DNA of 64,000 nt from contig OY987251.1 in the NCBI GenBank assembly GCA_963920765.1, forward strand, positions 11,721,219-11,785,218, written 5' to 3'. Shown here piece after piece: positions 47,122 through 60,496 of the stretch. The first letter of the stretch is position 1, and each line of letters starts with the position of its first letter. The notes beneath the pieces are model-generated. The model made no database searches and was not told where the DNA came from. It saw only the letters and a list, made by a program, of their open reading frames with translations. This DNA comes from Ulota crispa (taxonomy: Eukaryota; Streptophyta; Bryopsida; Orthotrichales; Orthotrichaceae). A program made the translations under genes and the position numbers.

Positions 47122-47765
47122 TCCCTCATTGCCCATGGTATTTTTGAGTATCTCAAAGTTTGCTTGAAAGTGAACAAAATGTTGGCATTTTGATCAATCT
47201 TATCAATTTTCTCTGAAGCGCAACCGTACAAATTCAAAGTAGACATGCTATAGATCACATAGGAAAAGAAACCACAACAATATCACTTGTGGATTGAAAG
47301 ATTATAATGATTGATCATGAAGGTGTTATAACTGCAAAAGTGATTTGAAGTCTTTGGATCCTCTTTTTGCATCTCAAACCTAAAATTGAGGGTACCAAAA
47401 AAATATAAGTATGTAAAGTATAACATGCATAACCCCAATCAATTTACGGCTTCTCAAAATCTATTCTACAAATTTTAAACTTAATTTCTAATGTGATTGT
47501 TTCTCCAAGTTCTAGTGTACTAGAAGCTCATTTCCAAGAGCCTTCAACACTAGAAAGTGAAGATTTACAATGGACACCCTTGCACAAAATCTTGAATAGA
47601 CAAATCACTTTAATTCATATTCAAAATAAGACTCCTAATGCTGAAACTAGACTTCAATACAAATTTAAAATAATAATAGTCACAAAAAATAATCTTGAAA
47701 AAAAGTTGGACATCTCTGAATAAAATTCAGAGGGGCCCAATTTGGGCCCCTTGGGCGGTGAGGGA
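47122..47765. mobile_element. TTAA-flanked element P7 (piggyBac-like MITE)
   Basis: 644 bp between TTAA 47118-47121 and TTAA 47766-47769, ends TCCCTCATTGCCCA and, from the right, TCCCTCACCGCCCA. A subterminal palindrome GGGGCCCAATTTGGGCCCC lies at 47732-47750. Collinear with P5 in the interior. Confidence 0.75.
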
Positions 47766-47769
47766 TTAA

Positions 47770-48843
47770 AAGGCATTCAACAAAGAACACACAACACTTT
47801 TGAATAGAATACCAATCATTGTTTTGGATGAAGCTTTAATGTGCATTAAAAAGTCATTCTTTCGATGAAATACCTTATGATCATATAAACTTTGTGTCTA
47901 TTCCCTTGTAGCAATTTTACTTCATCTAGGATTGTTTTTGCATTCTTTCCATCTTCCAACAGCTACTCAGAGGTCCAAGCAAGATTTATACTAAGAAAAT
48001 TATGTTCCAATTGGTTCAAGATTGTTAAGGGTAGTTCATACAATATTTCAAGTTCCAAATTTTACTAAAGTCTTATGTGATTGATTGCACAATTGGTCTA
48101 TGAGACACGTTACTTTGAGTTGTGGCTCAAGTGATTAGTTCCAAATCTCATGCACTTGGAGATGCCTACATGTTAACATTTTTTAGAAGTTTTGGTGGTA
48201 AGAAGACAGGCTTTACCTCAAGAGTTGGGTCTAGCAAAACAAAAAGCCTACTGGCTAAGCCAATTTACAACAAACCATTTGCAATAAGTATCCACACTTT
48301 CTTAGAGTTTCTTTTCACACTTTCACATTTTAGTATGTAACTAAATTGGGACAAATTTGTACGATAGAAACACAAAACGTGTTGTGAATTATTGCCCCTT
48401 AAGCAAGATACTACTTATCCACATATCACAACCAATATTCTTAAATGCAGCTAAATCTAGCAAAACTCATACCAAAAAAATTGCAAACCTACAACTAAAA
48501 AGATAAAACAGATTCAAGATTTTAAAAAAAAGTATAAACAAAAAAAACAAAACAGAAGAAATTTGTTGTCAATGTATGAAATTGTAGCACGTTCAGCAAA
48601 GTTTGAAGCAACTTTGGGCCAACTTCCATGCTACATTAGAATTAAAAAATTGCAAAAACAATAGAAGATTTACAAAAATCTTACATGCAAGTGTACTAGA
48701 AAATACAAAATTGAAAATGATGTTCCAGCAATTTTTGCTCTAGAAGCACAGATAATTTGGGGTTTTGAGTTTTCTTAAGTTGAAATACGCTCATCACCAT
48801 GGCCATTCCAATAGAACATGGAAGTTTGCCCTTAGAGCTATTT
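47770..48843. other. Gene-free stretch
   Basis: Only short frames (72 codons at 48122-48340) without motifs; AT-rich with long A runs near 48540. Nothing supported. Confidence 0.45.
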
Positions 48844-49263
48844 ATGAAAGGGATAGACTCTAGGGAGACACCCCCGAGTTGCTAGGAAGACACCCTCTAC
48901 AGCCCAACCTATTAAATTTGAGATTATTGTTACGTTGAAATAAGAAATAAAATCAAAACAATGTTTTAGGGCACATTTGCATCTGCAAGCATTGCAAACA
49001 TATATATAACAAATATGTCTCATTTGTGACATGGTCAGGAGTTAAAACTAGTCATTCCTTATGTTTGTAAGTTCAACTCTTGATCATGTCACAAATGAAA
49101 CTTATTTGTTATATGTTTGCAATGCTTGCAGATGCAAATGTGCCCTAAAATATTGTTTTAATTTCATTTCTTATTTCTACAAAACAATAATTTCAAATTT
49201 AAGAGTTTGGGTTATAGGGCTCCCTAGCAACTGAGGGTTGTCTCCCTAGTCTGTCCCTTATGA
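48844..49263. repeat. Family H foldback element, copy 2
   Basis: Imperfect hairpin: GAAAGGGATAGACTCTAGGG pairs with CCCTAGTCTGTCCCTT, and GCATCTGCAAGCATTGCAAA with its complement downstream. It shares the arrangement and central ACAAATATGTCTCATTTGTG with H1. Non-coding. Confidence 0.65.
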
Positions 49264-49276
49264 AAATCATACTTAA

Positions 49277-50633
49277 CCCCTAAGCGCCCCACATTCTCAA
49301 ATATTGCCTCTCTAGATTTAAATTTTGTGAAAATATAAGGCCTATCTATTATGTACTCTCAAGGGGAGCATACTGGCAAGAAGAGGGTGTTTAGGGGTCA
49401 TGCCTAGGAGTGGACGATCATTGATTCAAGTGTTGTACTTGTAGGGAATGGGATGGTTAGGTAGTCGGGAGTGCATCCTTTTTTGTTTTTTGCGTGTTTT
49501 GGGCTATTGCAAGGAAACTTGGGTAACCAGCTAGGGGAGGTTCTTTGCACTACGTATGTCAATTTCATGACCCCCAAATACTGATATGTACTTGTGTGCT
49601 AATGTTGAAACTTTGTTGAGACATTGGTTTATACTTTCCCTAACCAATACCAAAATTTTAGCCCATGAAGATATATATTTCATCAAAACTTCTAACCCCA
49701 AAGTCAAGAAACCCTCCTAATTTCATTGAAATTGCAAAAGCCAACCATACTTTGACCCCTATAATATCATAAACCACTTGGTGAAAAAGTGCCAAACTTG
49801 CCTAGCTCATGCAAAGGGCAGTTCTTTCCCATTTTCAGCGGTCAATCCTTTAGAATGTACCCCTAAATGACGGACCTATGACCATTGCTTTTAAGCTTCA
49901 GTGCCTATCACTTAACTTGTTGTCATTTGGCAACTAGATTTTAATGAAAAAATTTAAATTTACTTTTCAAAAACAAATCAACATTCCTTCTTTAATTCAC
50001 AAAAAAATAGATTTAATTTGTACAAAATTGTTTTTTTTTGAGAATTTTTGAAGAAAAAGTGAAGGAAAATCACATCAAATAGAAAATTATTTCAAAAAAT
50101 CTGAAAAATTCATCATGTGTGTATATTACAATGACAAACATCATGGTCTAAATTAAATTTCCGTGTCATTCTATAATTAGAAAATAATAAACATTGAAAA
50201 TACATTCAAAGTTTAGATTGCAATAAAATATTCAATATTAGGAAATTTTCCAAAACTCAAATTGGAGTAGAAACTAGATTAGATGGCCTTCATTTTGTTA
50301 GTTGGGCTCAAACTCAAAAAATATCATTTTTGTGAAGAAATTTTAGATTTAGAGCAAGGAGCAACAACTTCCCAAAATACACTAAAATAACATATTTTGT
50401 GATCTATTTTTTGTTCTAATTTCTCATTTACATAAAAAAACATTTACAATACTACAAATTCAATTGAATACTCCTCATAACCCAACATGATGAAAAATGA
50501 TTTTTCAAAATGTTTTCAGTTCACTGAACAAGCGCCACAGCATGGCGCTGCCGGCGCTTCTGAAGCGTACAATGGTGTGACCAGTGGTACCACCAATGCT
50601 CCCTTTTGCAAACTCCCCCCGAGCACTCAGGGG
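49277..50633. mobile_element. TTAA-flanked element P8 (piggyBac-like)
   Basis: 1357 bp between TTAA 49273-49276 and TTAA 50634-50637, ends CCCCTAAGCGCCCC and, from the right, CCCCTGAGTGCTCGGGG. The right end is shared with P4. Mostly AT-rich with no credible frame. It ends about 540 bp upstream of the MSH6 start codon. Confidence 0.7.
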
Positions 50634-50779
50634 TTAAGTTGTTAAGACCAGTGATTGCAGCCGCCAAAGCAGATACGTTTTCACTTTGAATTTACCGTGC
50701 GATGTAGCGGTTTGGAGACCGGCATTTTCAAATTCCTGTAGGGCGCCACTTGTAGGTCCCCGGGCAAAAATGGCAGCTC

Positions 50780-51168
50780 TTTGTTTCGCTTGTTTCTTGT
50801 CAATCCCCGGGGAAATGTTGTTGACGATGACGAAATCTCGCTGCTTCTCTCCATCGATGCGTCTCTTGCATGTCCATCTCTACTCTTAGCTTTGCTGCTT
50901 TTCTCAGAACCTGTTTTTTCTTAGAATTTGAACGATTTGAGGACTTGCATTTGGCGATTTGAAGTAGTTTGTTTCATTTCTCGCTTGTTTCTTGTCAATC
51001 CCTGGGGAAATGTTGTTGACGATGTCGAAATCTCGCTGCTTCCCTCCATTGATGCGTCTCTTGCATGTCCATTTCTACTCTTAGCTTTGCTGCTTCTCTC
51101 AGAACCTATTTTTTCTTTGAATTTGGACGATTTGGCGATTTGAAGTGTTTTTGTTTCGTTTCTAGTAG
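50780..51168 (+). repeat. Tandem 194-bp duplication forming the MSH6 leader/promoter
   Basis: Two direct copies (about 50780-50973 and 50974-51168) share TCGCTTGTTTCTTGTCAATC, GGGGAAATGTTGTTGACGAT, GAAATCTCGCTGCTTC, ATGCGTCTCTTGCATGTCCA and CTCTTAGCTTTGCTGCTT. They differ at a few per cent of positions. The second copy ends two bases before the MSH6 ATG. Both copies carry ATG triplets that would be upstream starts if included in the mRNA. Confidence 0.9.
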
Positions 51169-51170
51169 CT

Positions 51171-54100
51171 ATGGCGCCGGAGACTAAATCAGCTGTTGGA
51201 AAGAGCCGTCCTCAACGCTCTATCAAGTCTTTCTTCACTAATAGTCCGGCGAAGGCTCTTGCGGAGTCGAGTCCCGGGGGGAAGAAGAAGGCTGTGTTGG
51301 AGATAGGGCGTGTGGATGCAGAGCAGCAGGTTAGTTCGAAGGAGGAGGAGGAGAGGAGCGACAATGTAGAGGCTAAGTCGGTGATCCAGTCTACTCTTGG
51401 GAAGAGGAAGAGCGCTTTGGAGGTAGGGCATGATGTAAGTACGAAAAAGAGCGGGAAAGCGGTATCGAGGAAGCCGAAGGTAGTAATTGCAGCAGATGTT
51501 AATGTCGGGATGGATGATGTTGCTTCGGAAGACGAGGCTACTCCTTTGAAGAGACGACGGTTAAGAAAAGTTAGGAATGACGAGAATTCAGATACTTTGC
51601 TTGTGTCATCGAGTGGACTGAATCCAGAGTTTAAGGTAGGTCGGAGGTTGAAGGTTTATTGGCCGTTAGACAAAGCCTGGTACGAGGGACGCGTGACATC
51701 ATATAATGCGAGCGAGGAGAAGCACGTTGTGCTTTATGACGACGGAGAAGAAGAAAGCGTTGATGTTGTTAGGGAGAAAGTGGAGTGGCTTTCTGAATCT
51801 GAAGATATGGAGACTGACATGCGACCTAAGCGTCGTCGGAATGTAGCAGCGAAGTCCAATTCGAGATCTAACGGGAAAGAGTCGACGACAGCAGCTACTA
51901 AGGGGACGGATGTGGAAGTAGAGAACGGAGACGCACCAAGACGGGGACGAGCTACACGGCAAAGAAAATGTATGAAAGAAGCTGAGGAAAGTGGAAGTGA
52001 TGACGATGAAGACGATGCCGACTTTCTTGTTGCGCAAGACTCTAGTGAGGGTAAAGAAAGCGAAGAGAATGATGATGAAGAAGACGACTACGAATCTGAT
52101 GAACCTGAGGAAGAGAGTGATTCTGATGAGAAACCACGGAAAAGACCAAAGAAAACACCTTCGAGCGCAGTCAAGAAGCCAAACGCACGTGGATCTAAGA
52201 AACTGAGCAAGTCGGCTTCGACCGTTGGTGTAGGATCAGGGATTTTCAAAGGTTCTTCATCAGGAAAGAATCTGTCGGGTAATACTAGGATCAATTCTGG
52301 ACGGCTGAATTCTTCCGGAGGCGTCTCGAATAATTTACCATCAAGTGAGTGCCGAATTTTTAAGACGCCGCTTCTTAATTAATCTCTAGTGTTGGTTTGT
52401 TGTATTGCCTACGCTGTTCTTCCATGTTCTTACGTAGTTCTTGTTCTTGATGGACTCAGTGATTTCTGATAACATTCACTTTCGCTCAGGTGATCAGTCT
52501 GCTCTGACCGGAGATGCAGCCGAGCGCTTTGCTAGTCGTGATTCAGAGAAGTTCAAATTTCTTGGAAAGTAGGTTATTTGGATTTTTTCTTGTGATGTAT
52601 ATATCTCTTTGCTTGCCGCGATGATTTGAGCATACAAATGCTTCATGTATCTAGATCTTTGTGTGTTCATACGGTACAATTTGTGTTAAGCAACTTTGTA
52701 TCTGCCATGTAGGTCTATGATTTCCCGTTCATTGTGGTCCTCTCAAACCAAGGTCCTCTACTGTGTGTGGCTCTTTGCCCTTTATACTTTTGATATTTCC
52801 TCGGATCGTGTTCCAGTAATGAAGTTTTGGCATGGTAGAGAAAAATATGCTATATGCGATGCAATAGATATTAGAACTTGAGTGTTTATTGTTTTAATGG
52901 CATCCAATCTTGACCATATTGTGGTTTTATATCTACTGGCAGGGACCGGAGGGATGTTGCTGGTAGAAAACCCACTGATCCTGGTTACAAAGCTTGGACG
53001 CTCTATCTGCCACCACATTTTGTGCAAGGGCTTTCAGAGGGGCAGGTATGCTGCTGTGTTTCGTGGCCTAGATTCTGGTATTTTTTTCAAGTTTTTGTTA
53101 TCTTTAATGGCAGGCGTCTTTCTTGACTTGAATTGAATTCGCATGGATCAATGTCTTCTGCAGCGCCAGTGGTGGACGTTTAAAGCCAGAAACATGGATA
53201 AGGTTTTGCTGTTCAAGGTAAACCGTTCTCTTTGATCAACAAGCTCAATTTGCAGTACACCGTGGATTTTTGTGACAGTGTGCTTGTTTTTAAGGATGCA
53301 GCGTGATCATTCCCTGAGCCACTGGGTACGCTGGTTTCGTTTCCTGATGTCTATCTTGTATTGAAGAGGTGTTTTGATTTGCCAGACCAGTCTGTTGTTT
53401 TGCTAGAGTAAATTTAGAATGAAGGGAATGATCCCATGTGAAGAAATCTATCATTAGACCTTGAAATTATCATCACTGCTTGTCGGTTGCTCTGTAGATG
53501 GGAAAATTTTATGAAATGTTTGAAATGGACGCACACATCGGTACGAAGGATCTGGACTTGCAGTACATGAAGGTCTGTTCTCCCTTACATTTTAACACTC
53601 TTCTTTTTGCATTGTGGGCTTTGACAGGAAATTTGCAAATGCTTCTACTTCAAACATGACGCTTTTAAATGTTTTAAATGAATTTTAGCACGTTATCTTT
53701 CTTTTATTTAGAGGACGTTGTCATACCGATCAGTATTATCTGGCTTGTGTTTGGAGGTCAAAAGGATTCTTTCGATCTCATCAGTATTTCATCTTTTGCA
53801 GGGTGAACAGCCTCATTGTGGCTTCCCAGAGAAAAATTTCTCGGATAACGCACGCAAACTAGCTCTCAAGGTACTACTGGTTATCATACAGGGTTTACCA
53901 GGCCTGTCTCACAATTCTGTTTCATGAGCTTTGTTTGAAGTTATGATTCTAGCATGAACCCGATTATAATTTGTATTATGGTCACTTCTACAGTCAAGGA
54001 TTGTTTGATTAGTATTCGGTGTTTTAGTAGATGGTCTGAGCCTACAGGTGTATCTTTGTATTTTAGTCCTCGTGCCGCTTGTAATCCAAAGCTCTCTATT

Positions 54101-57100
54101 GCAGGGACACCGGGTTCTTGTTGTGGAACAGATAGAGACACCTGACCAATTAGAAAAGCGGCGGAGAGAAACAGGGTCCAAGGACAAGGTATGTGTGGCA
54201 ACTCAAATGCGATTTGTTCCTATTGTCCTTTTATAGCATAGATTAATCGTGGATATTAACACATACGTATTTTGAGTGTAGGTTGTTATGCGCGAAGTGT
54301 GCGCTGTGATCACAAGAGGCACTATGATGGACGGAGATGGTGCCCACATGAGTGGAGAGAAGATGGTTATGTTATCACTCATCGAGCATACCTCAGAGAC
54401 TGGTTCTTCATTAATTGGTCTCTGCGTGGTGGATGCATCGACAGGCTGCTTCCAGCTGTGCCAGGTGTTCAAACGTCTTTTTTGCTATTGTCTCTGATTA
54501 TTGCTGCTTCCTTTACTTTTCATTGTAAATTTTCAATTTTTACTGATTTCAATGTATGAGACCTTGACTGCCTTGAGTTGATTGAACGCTCACACTGGAG
54601 CTACTTCTATTGTTCCGACTTGCAGTTTGAAGATGATGGTGCCAGAATGCGCCTAAGTGCTGTGTTGACAGAATTGAGGCCAGTTGAGCTAATAATACCT
54701 CGCGGTACCGTTTCCCCTGCAACTTCTCGGGTTCTTCGTGATTGCACGAGACAGCCACTGGTCAACGAACTGAATCCTGGTGATCTATGGAATTCTGAAC
54801 AAACTATGAAGGAGGTTGTTGATGTATACGCCGGTCTTAGATCTGACAATGAAAATGCGGTTGCCGAGGAGGAGTTGGTGCCGAAGGTTCTGAGACATGT
54901 GACAGCACTCGGAGAGAAAGGAGAGCTTGCGTTATCTGCCTTTGGAGCATGTGTCATCTATCTGCGTAAAGCTTTATTGGATCAGACTTTGTTGGCCGTT
55001 CGTCGAATCGAGCTCCTTCCATCCTTCAATGCACTCCTTGATCATCCTGAAAGCAAGGCTTTTGTGGAACAGGAAAAACGTGGGTTAGATGCTGCCTTGC
55101 ATAGGATTGAACCGCACATGATGCTGGATGGTGCTGCCTTGGAAAACTTGGAGGTTTTAGAGAATTCTGATGGTGGCACGAGTGGGTGAGCTTGTTTTCA
55201 CTTTAGTCCTACGAACCATGCTGAACATGAGAACTGCAAGTCGGTTGCTTGAAGGCGTTGAAGCTATTTTAAGTGGATGTCTTTTCAAGTGAGATATCGA
55301 TAATAGTGATTCTATCTCGTCACTGAGACGTCCACCCTTTGATGTGAAGGGTCATCTAATGTGTCGATGACTCTTTTGGACAGAACATTGCTGGCGAAGC
55401 TAGATCATTGCGTCACTCCATATGGTCGGCGCTTACTGAGGGGTTGGCTTGCAAGGCCTCTACTCCTTGAGGAGTCCATTAGACAACGTCAGATGGCTGT
55501 AGGAGACCTGAAGGTAAGCTGCAGAAGTTTTGTCTCATTTGAAATATACTATTTTCTATTTGCTATTCGACAATTTCAGTAATATTGATTGTGCCACTTA
55601 TTCTTATCGTGATTTATCAGGGAGTAGCTTTAGATGCCGTGTCACGATTTAAGAGAGAGATGGCAGGAGTGCCTGACTTGGAACGCACACTAGCTCGATT
55701 ACATGCCAGCAGGTGAATGATCACCTTTATAGAGTGTCTTCTAATTCATTTGAAGGTTCCTTTGTGATGAATATCAATTTTTGTTTTCGCATTTCAGATG
55801 CTACTATCTTTTTCCTCTTGTTTCTGCTTTTGGGAGAAGGTTTCGTATTTGAACCTTTAAATCAGATGTTTGCTACGATTCATGGTGCAATTTTGCTGTA
55901 ATTGAGATCTTTGGCTGTGCAGTGGAGCAAATGGAAGGAATGCAACAAAGGTGGTCATGTATGAGGATGTAGGGAAGAAGCAGGTTCTTCAATTTACCGC
56001 GGTCTTGCGGGGGTGCCGATCGATGCTACAAGCAGTTAATCATTTTGATTCCTATCTCACGAAACTGACATCAAGTCACTTGAGGGACCTACTTACATTT
56101 GGTTCGTAACTAAGCACTATCGTTTGAGCCACGATTATGCATTACGTTCTTCTTCTGAAAGATGGTGTTTGCTGCTGGCGGCATTGTCATTATCATCCAG
56201 TATTTGTTGCAGCGGTGTAACATAATTAATTCTGATTAGATTGACACGCAAGGCCGCAAATTTAGTAAATATCATGCGTTGGCGGGGGTTTATTGGGAGA
56301 TTCACATAGCAGTTGCTTGAATTGGAGATGTAACTGATAAATGAAACCTGGGCTTTCAATCAGGGAAGGGTATGCCAGATATGAAATCTGTCATCGAACA
56401 TTTTGAGACGGCATTTGACTGGCCTGAAGCTGAGAACTCAGGCCGTATACTGCCTCGTGAAGGTGTAGACAGCGACTTTGATGCTGCATCTGCTGTAGTC
56501 TCTAAAGTAGAGGCGAAGCTTGATGCTTACTTAGAAGAGCAGCGTTTGCACTTTGGCAATTCCAAAGAGGTTGTCTTTATCCTGATATTCCTCGGCATTT
56601 CTTCTTCAATTCTATTGATTCCTTGTTCATTTGTTCATACGTGTTGGCTATAATGGTATGCCTTGAACTTTAGTCCAGGTATGCTGTGCATTTTGTTCAT
56701 GTGGGTGATAGTTTCGCTGATTGCTTGGAACTTGTGAAACGCAGATTGTTTACTTAACTGTAGGTAAAGAATCTTATCAGATGGAAGTGCCTGAACGATT
56801 TCTTGCCAAGATCCCTCGAGATTTTGAATTGCGTTCGTCCCGGAAGGTATTTGCGCTCTACTTCGTATTAATATTTTCATGTATCCATGCTACGTCCATG
56901 TTGTGAACAAATCTGCAATGAATGCGATGAATTTGTAACCCAGCCAGTGCATTTCATATAATAGTTGCGAAAGATGAGGGCGGGATCACATGCCTCCGTA
57001 ATACATACGTATTGCTAAATGCCCCGAGTGTTCTGGCAGGGCTTCCGGAGGTATTGGAGTCCAGAAATCAAAAGCCTTCAACAAAAGCTGGCTGCTGGAC

Positions 57101-59299
57101 GTGAAAAGCTAGAAAATTCTCTAAAGGATATTTTAATGCATTTGGTGCGCAACTACTGTAAATACAATTCATCTTGGCTCTCCGCTGTTCAAACTATCGC
57201 AGGTAATTACTGAGCATTTGACGACATTACGTGATATTGTACCTTTGTGGGAACCTTGTAGCTATCTATTGCAATTCTCAGCGGCGAAACTCTTAAGGAT
57301 TTCCTTGGAAGGAATGCAAGTAGGAGATTATGCGTGGCAAGAAACCTGGCTGAGGATAATGAAGGGTCACAGTTGACATAACCTGTTCTTCATGCGTTGA
57401 ATCCATGCAGAGGTGGATGCGCTTATTAGCATTTCTACGGCTAGCTTATATACAGAAGGTCCTACCTGTACACCTACGTTCTCCGAAGGTGGGCAACAGA
57501 CTCCTTGGTTTTATGCCAAGGACCTTCGCCATCCTACAGCTGGGGCTGCTCTTGCAGCCGAATACTCCTTTGTGCCAAATGATGTTAACCTTGGTGGAGA
57601 GCAGCATGCACCTTTTATGCTACTGACAGGCCCAAATATGGGAGGGAAGTCCACCCTTCTTCGACAAGTTTGCCTGGCTGTCATTCTGGCTCAGGTATTT
57701 TGTTCTACAATTTGACCATTGGGATTGTGATCGTTCTCTGACCGTATTTGTGTTGCATGGGAATTCATGTTTTCACTTTCCACTGCTAAGGTGGGCCTAC
57801 TGCCATTCTAGAGATTATATGACCTGAAATTGAACGGGACAGGTTGGAGCTGATGTGCCAGCTGAGGAGCTGAAATTGGCTCCCGTAGATCAAGTTTTTG
57901 TTCGCATGGGAGCTAGAGACAATATTATGGCTGGGCAAAGCACTTTCCTTGTAGAACTTCAAGAAACGGCTATTATGCTGGTGAGTACTGATTATGAATT
58001 CACGCTTTGTAACACTTAATTATTTCTTCTCATCTGATTCTTGTTGAAGCTTTAGGTCTCTGAAAGTCACTCACTAGGAATGTGATCTGATCATTCTTAT
58101 GAACAGCGCTCTGCTACAAAAAATTCTTTGGTGGCTTTAGACGAGCTGGGTCGCGGAACTGCAACTTCAGATGGTCAAGCAATTGCGTAAGTTGCTTACT
58201 ACATCAGTATCTTCCTTTTTTATGTCCAATGACTCAAATGGATTGGTGAACCTGTGACAGTGATTCCTCTCTAGTGATGTGCTCTGAGAAATGTCTGCGT
58301 TGGTCTTAGATGGTGGATGGTTGATTTGCAGTTTGCTGTTTATGCTTGACTTTTGAATCCCCGAGGAACCTTTGGTAATCTAGAAACGTGAAGATAAATC
58401 GTGGCCTCTGGATGGATCGTTAATGCTCTGGTGTTCCATTATTATCTGCATTTTTAGTTTCTACTCAAGATTTTGGATGCCAGTCGGACTTATTTACGTT
58501 GTCCGACAAATTTTCCTGATTGCAGGCATGCCGTGTTATGGGAGTTAACCCATGCGATTGGTTGTAGGGGTATATTTTCTACCCATTATCATCGTCTGGC
58601 AACAGAGCACGCTACAGACCCTACTGTACGATTCCTAACTCTGTTCTGTTCTAATAAATTTTCTTTGATCCCCGAGTGCAATAACGTGTCATATCTTTAA
58701 CGTTAAAACTTCCTGCAGTGATCATGATAAGATGCAAGAAAAATGACTAGCTAGCATAATTGCTATAAACGAATTTGATCTGTATAGTATAATTGTTTCT
58801 TTTCTTTTCCAAAACAAGTCAACAATACTGTCCTCAATATATAGGACATACTCTCTTACTAGAAAAATTACTATCGCCGTCTTGAAATAAGTCTCATGTC
58901 GCATGTTTGTCTCCTATCTAATCTATTTGACGATTGTAGGTGGCATTGTATCACATGGGATGCAAAGTAGCAAGCTCCAAAGGCGGCTTGGAAGAGGTAA
59001 CGTTTTTGTACAAAGTGTGCCCTGGTGCTTGTCCTAAGAGCTACGGTGTGAATGTAGCCAGGCTTGCAGGCATGCCAGAATCTATATTACAAAGAGCCAG
59101 TACATGCTCAGCTGAGCTTGAACTTTCATTTGAGGAGAATAGAATCAGTCAGCCTACGATGACCCTGGAGGATCCTGTCGCTTATAAGCTTCTCAAAGAA
59201 TTAGGCCATTCCCTTGAGGACATGGAAAGAGATGCTTCGTTAGAGAGATTGGTGCCACTGTGTGCTGAAGCTAAGAAATTGGTTGCTTCCTCAGCCTGA
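51171..59299 (+). CDS. MSH6: DNA mismatch repair protein MSH6, 20 exons
   Basis: With MSH2 forms MutS-alpha, which binds base mismatches and small loops in nuclear DNA. Exons: 51171-52344, 52490-52568, 52943-53045, 53164-53217, 53498-53572, 53802-53870, 54105-54188, 54282-54464, 54626-55185, 55384-55513, 55621-55712, 55923-56101, 56364-56569, 56745-56846, 57040-57202, 57411-57694, 57843-57980, 58107-58186, 58526-58625, 58940-59299. All joins keep phase and give 1,404 residues (Arabidopsis 1,324). Visible: PIP box QRSIKSFF (15-22) for PCNA; NLS-like KRRRLRK (127-133); Tudor domain (155-207), a plant MSH6 trait; acidic tract (about 275-325); mismatch-probing F474-Y-E476 in GKFYEMFEMDA; Walker A TGPNMGGKST (1157-1166); Walker B with LDEL (1236-1239), then GRGTATSDG; FSTHYH in the last domain. 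The start is the first ATG in the frame of the PIP box. It looks intact. Confidence 0.96.
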
Positions 59300-59538
59300 C
59301 CGACATAGGTAAGGACTCGGACAAGGTACATACAATAGCCGAAAGTTTATGGTTCTTTTAGTTCCTGATCCATAGACATTGCTTATAATAGATAATGGAA
59401 GTCGATGTGTCTTAGACGCCATCTCAATTATTCTTATTACATTTCTACCTTATAGTTGTGAGAGGATGCCTAGTGCTGGCAGCAGGAGCGTTCTGTAGTG
59501 ATTCTGCAATTTTAATTAAATCCAAACTCAATGGATTA

Positions 59539-59947
59539 AGGTAGGAACACTCATAACCGTGAGTGTACCCCTGGTTGTGACCTAGGTCTGACACAAGCTG
59601 TCAGTCATTTGAAATTAATAAACTTGGTGGTTATGGGAACTTAAGTGATAGTTTTGGGTGACAAAGTGATGATTATGGGTGACAAAGTGATGGTTGTAGG
59701 TGACTTGCATGACGGTTTAGAGAACCTCATCCTATTGTTTTTAGCATCTCCTACTCACGGCCATGGATTTTTAGTGATTTTGGATTTTAAAAAATCTTTG
59801 TGAACAAATGTTTGCAATTGGGACTTTGAAATTGATCTCAATATTTTTCATTCCTTCTTACTAATCTAGCAATATTGTTTTCAAGCTTGTTTGACCAAGG
59901 TATATACCCTATAATGCTTACACTCACGCTTGTGGGTGTTCCTACCT
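59539..59947. repeat. Family D MITE, copy 3
   Basis: 409 bp flanked by TA (59537-59538, 59948-59949), ends AGGTAGGAACACTCATAACC and GCTTGTGGGTGTTCCTACCT. It begins 240 bp after the MSH6 stop. Internal reiteration of GGTGACAAAGTGATG. Same terminal superfamily as D1, D2 and the F elements. Confidence 0.7.
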
Positions 59948-60496
59948 TAACATGTAAAATTAGTACATATGTTATTTATTTGTGGTCATTTCACAAGCAC
60001 CGTTTTTATCCAATTCTCATAAAGGTTCTGTAGATAGCAAGCAAGGATTGAGGACATTGATTCTCGTGACAACTGATTGTATGCGAGGTCCTCATGCCCC
60101 AAGTCTTTTGTGGTTGCATTCACATTAGTTCCTACATATTCTCGGAAATAACATAACAGGAGCCACTCAAGTGAGGCAAGGTTTATCTGTGGAGACTTCT
60201 ATCATATCCAGAAGAATGTTTTAAAATTACAAAAAGAAACTATGTCTCTTTGTTTTTATGCTTATTTAGTTATTGATAACAAACAATTGGGCTTGTAACT
60301 AGTTTTTTGTGATTTATATTTGGATGCTTAAAACGCAGAGTTAGATGTTCTTTTGTTGAAATTGCAAATATTTTGAATGTGATATTTCATAATCGATAAT
60401 ATTGGATGCATTTAAGATTGTAATGAACCACCTCGGGGATCTTGAATGGCACAATTTTGGCGCTATGGAATTATTGGCCTTTTATTGACAAGCATG

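Noticed and set aside
51699-52037. 112-codon minus-strand frame
   Set aside because: Antisense to the low-complexity acidic part of MSH6 exon 1.
55350-55383. Alternative MSH6 exon 10 start giving an extra ATG-TCG-ATG stretch
   Set aside because: It would need a weaker donor in exon 9; the acceptor GGACAG at 55383 with the GTGAGC donor at 55186 restores the conserved Gly-Thr-Leu...LDHCVT junction in phase.
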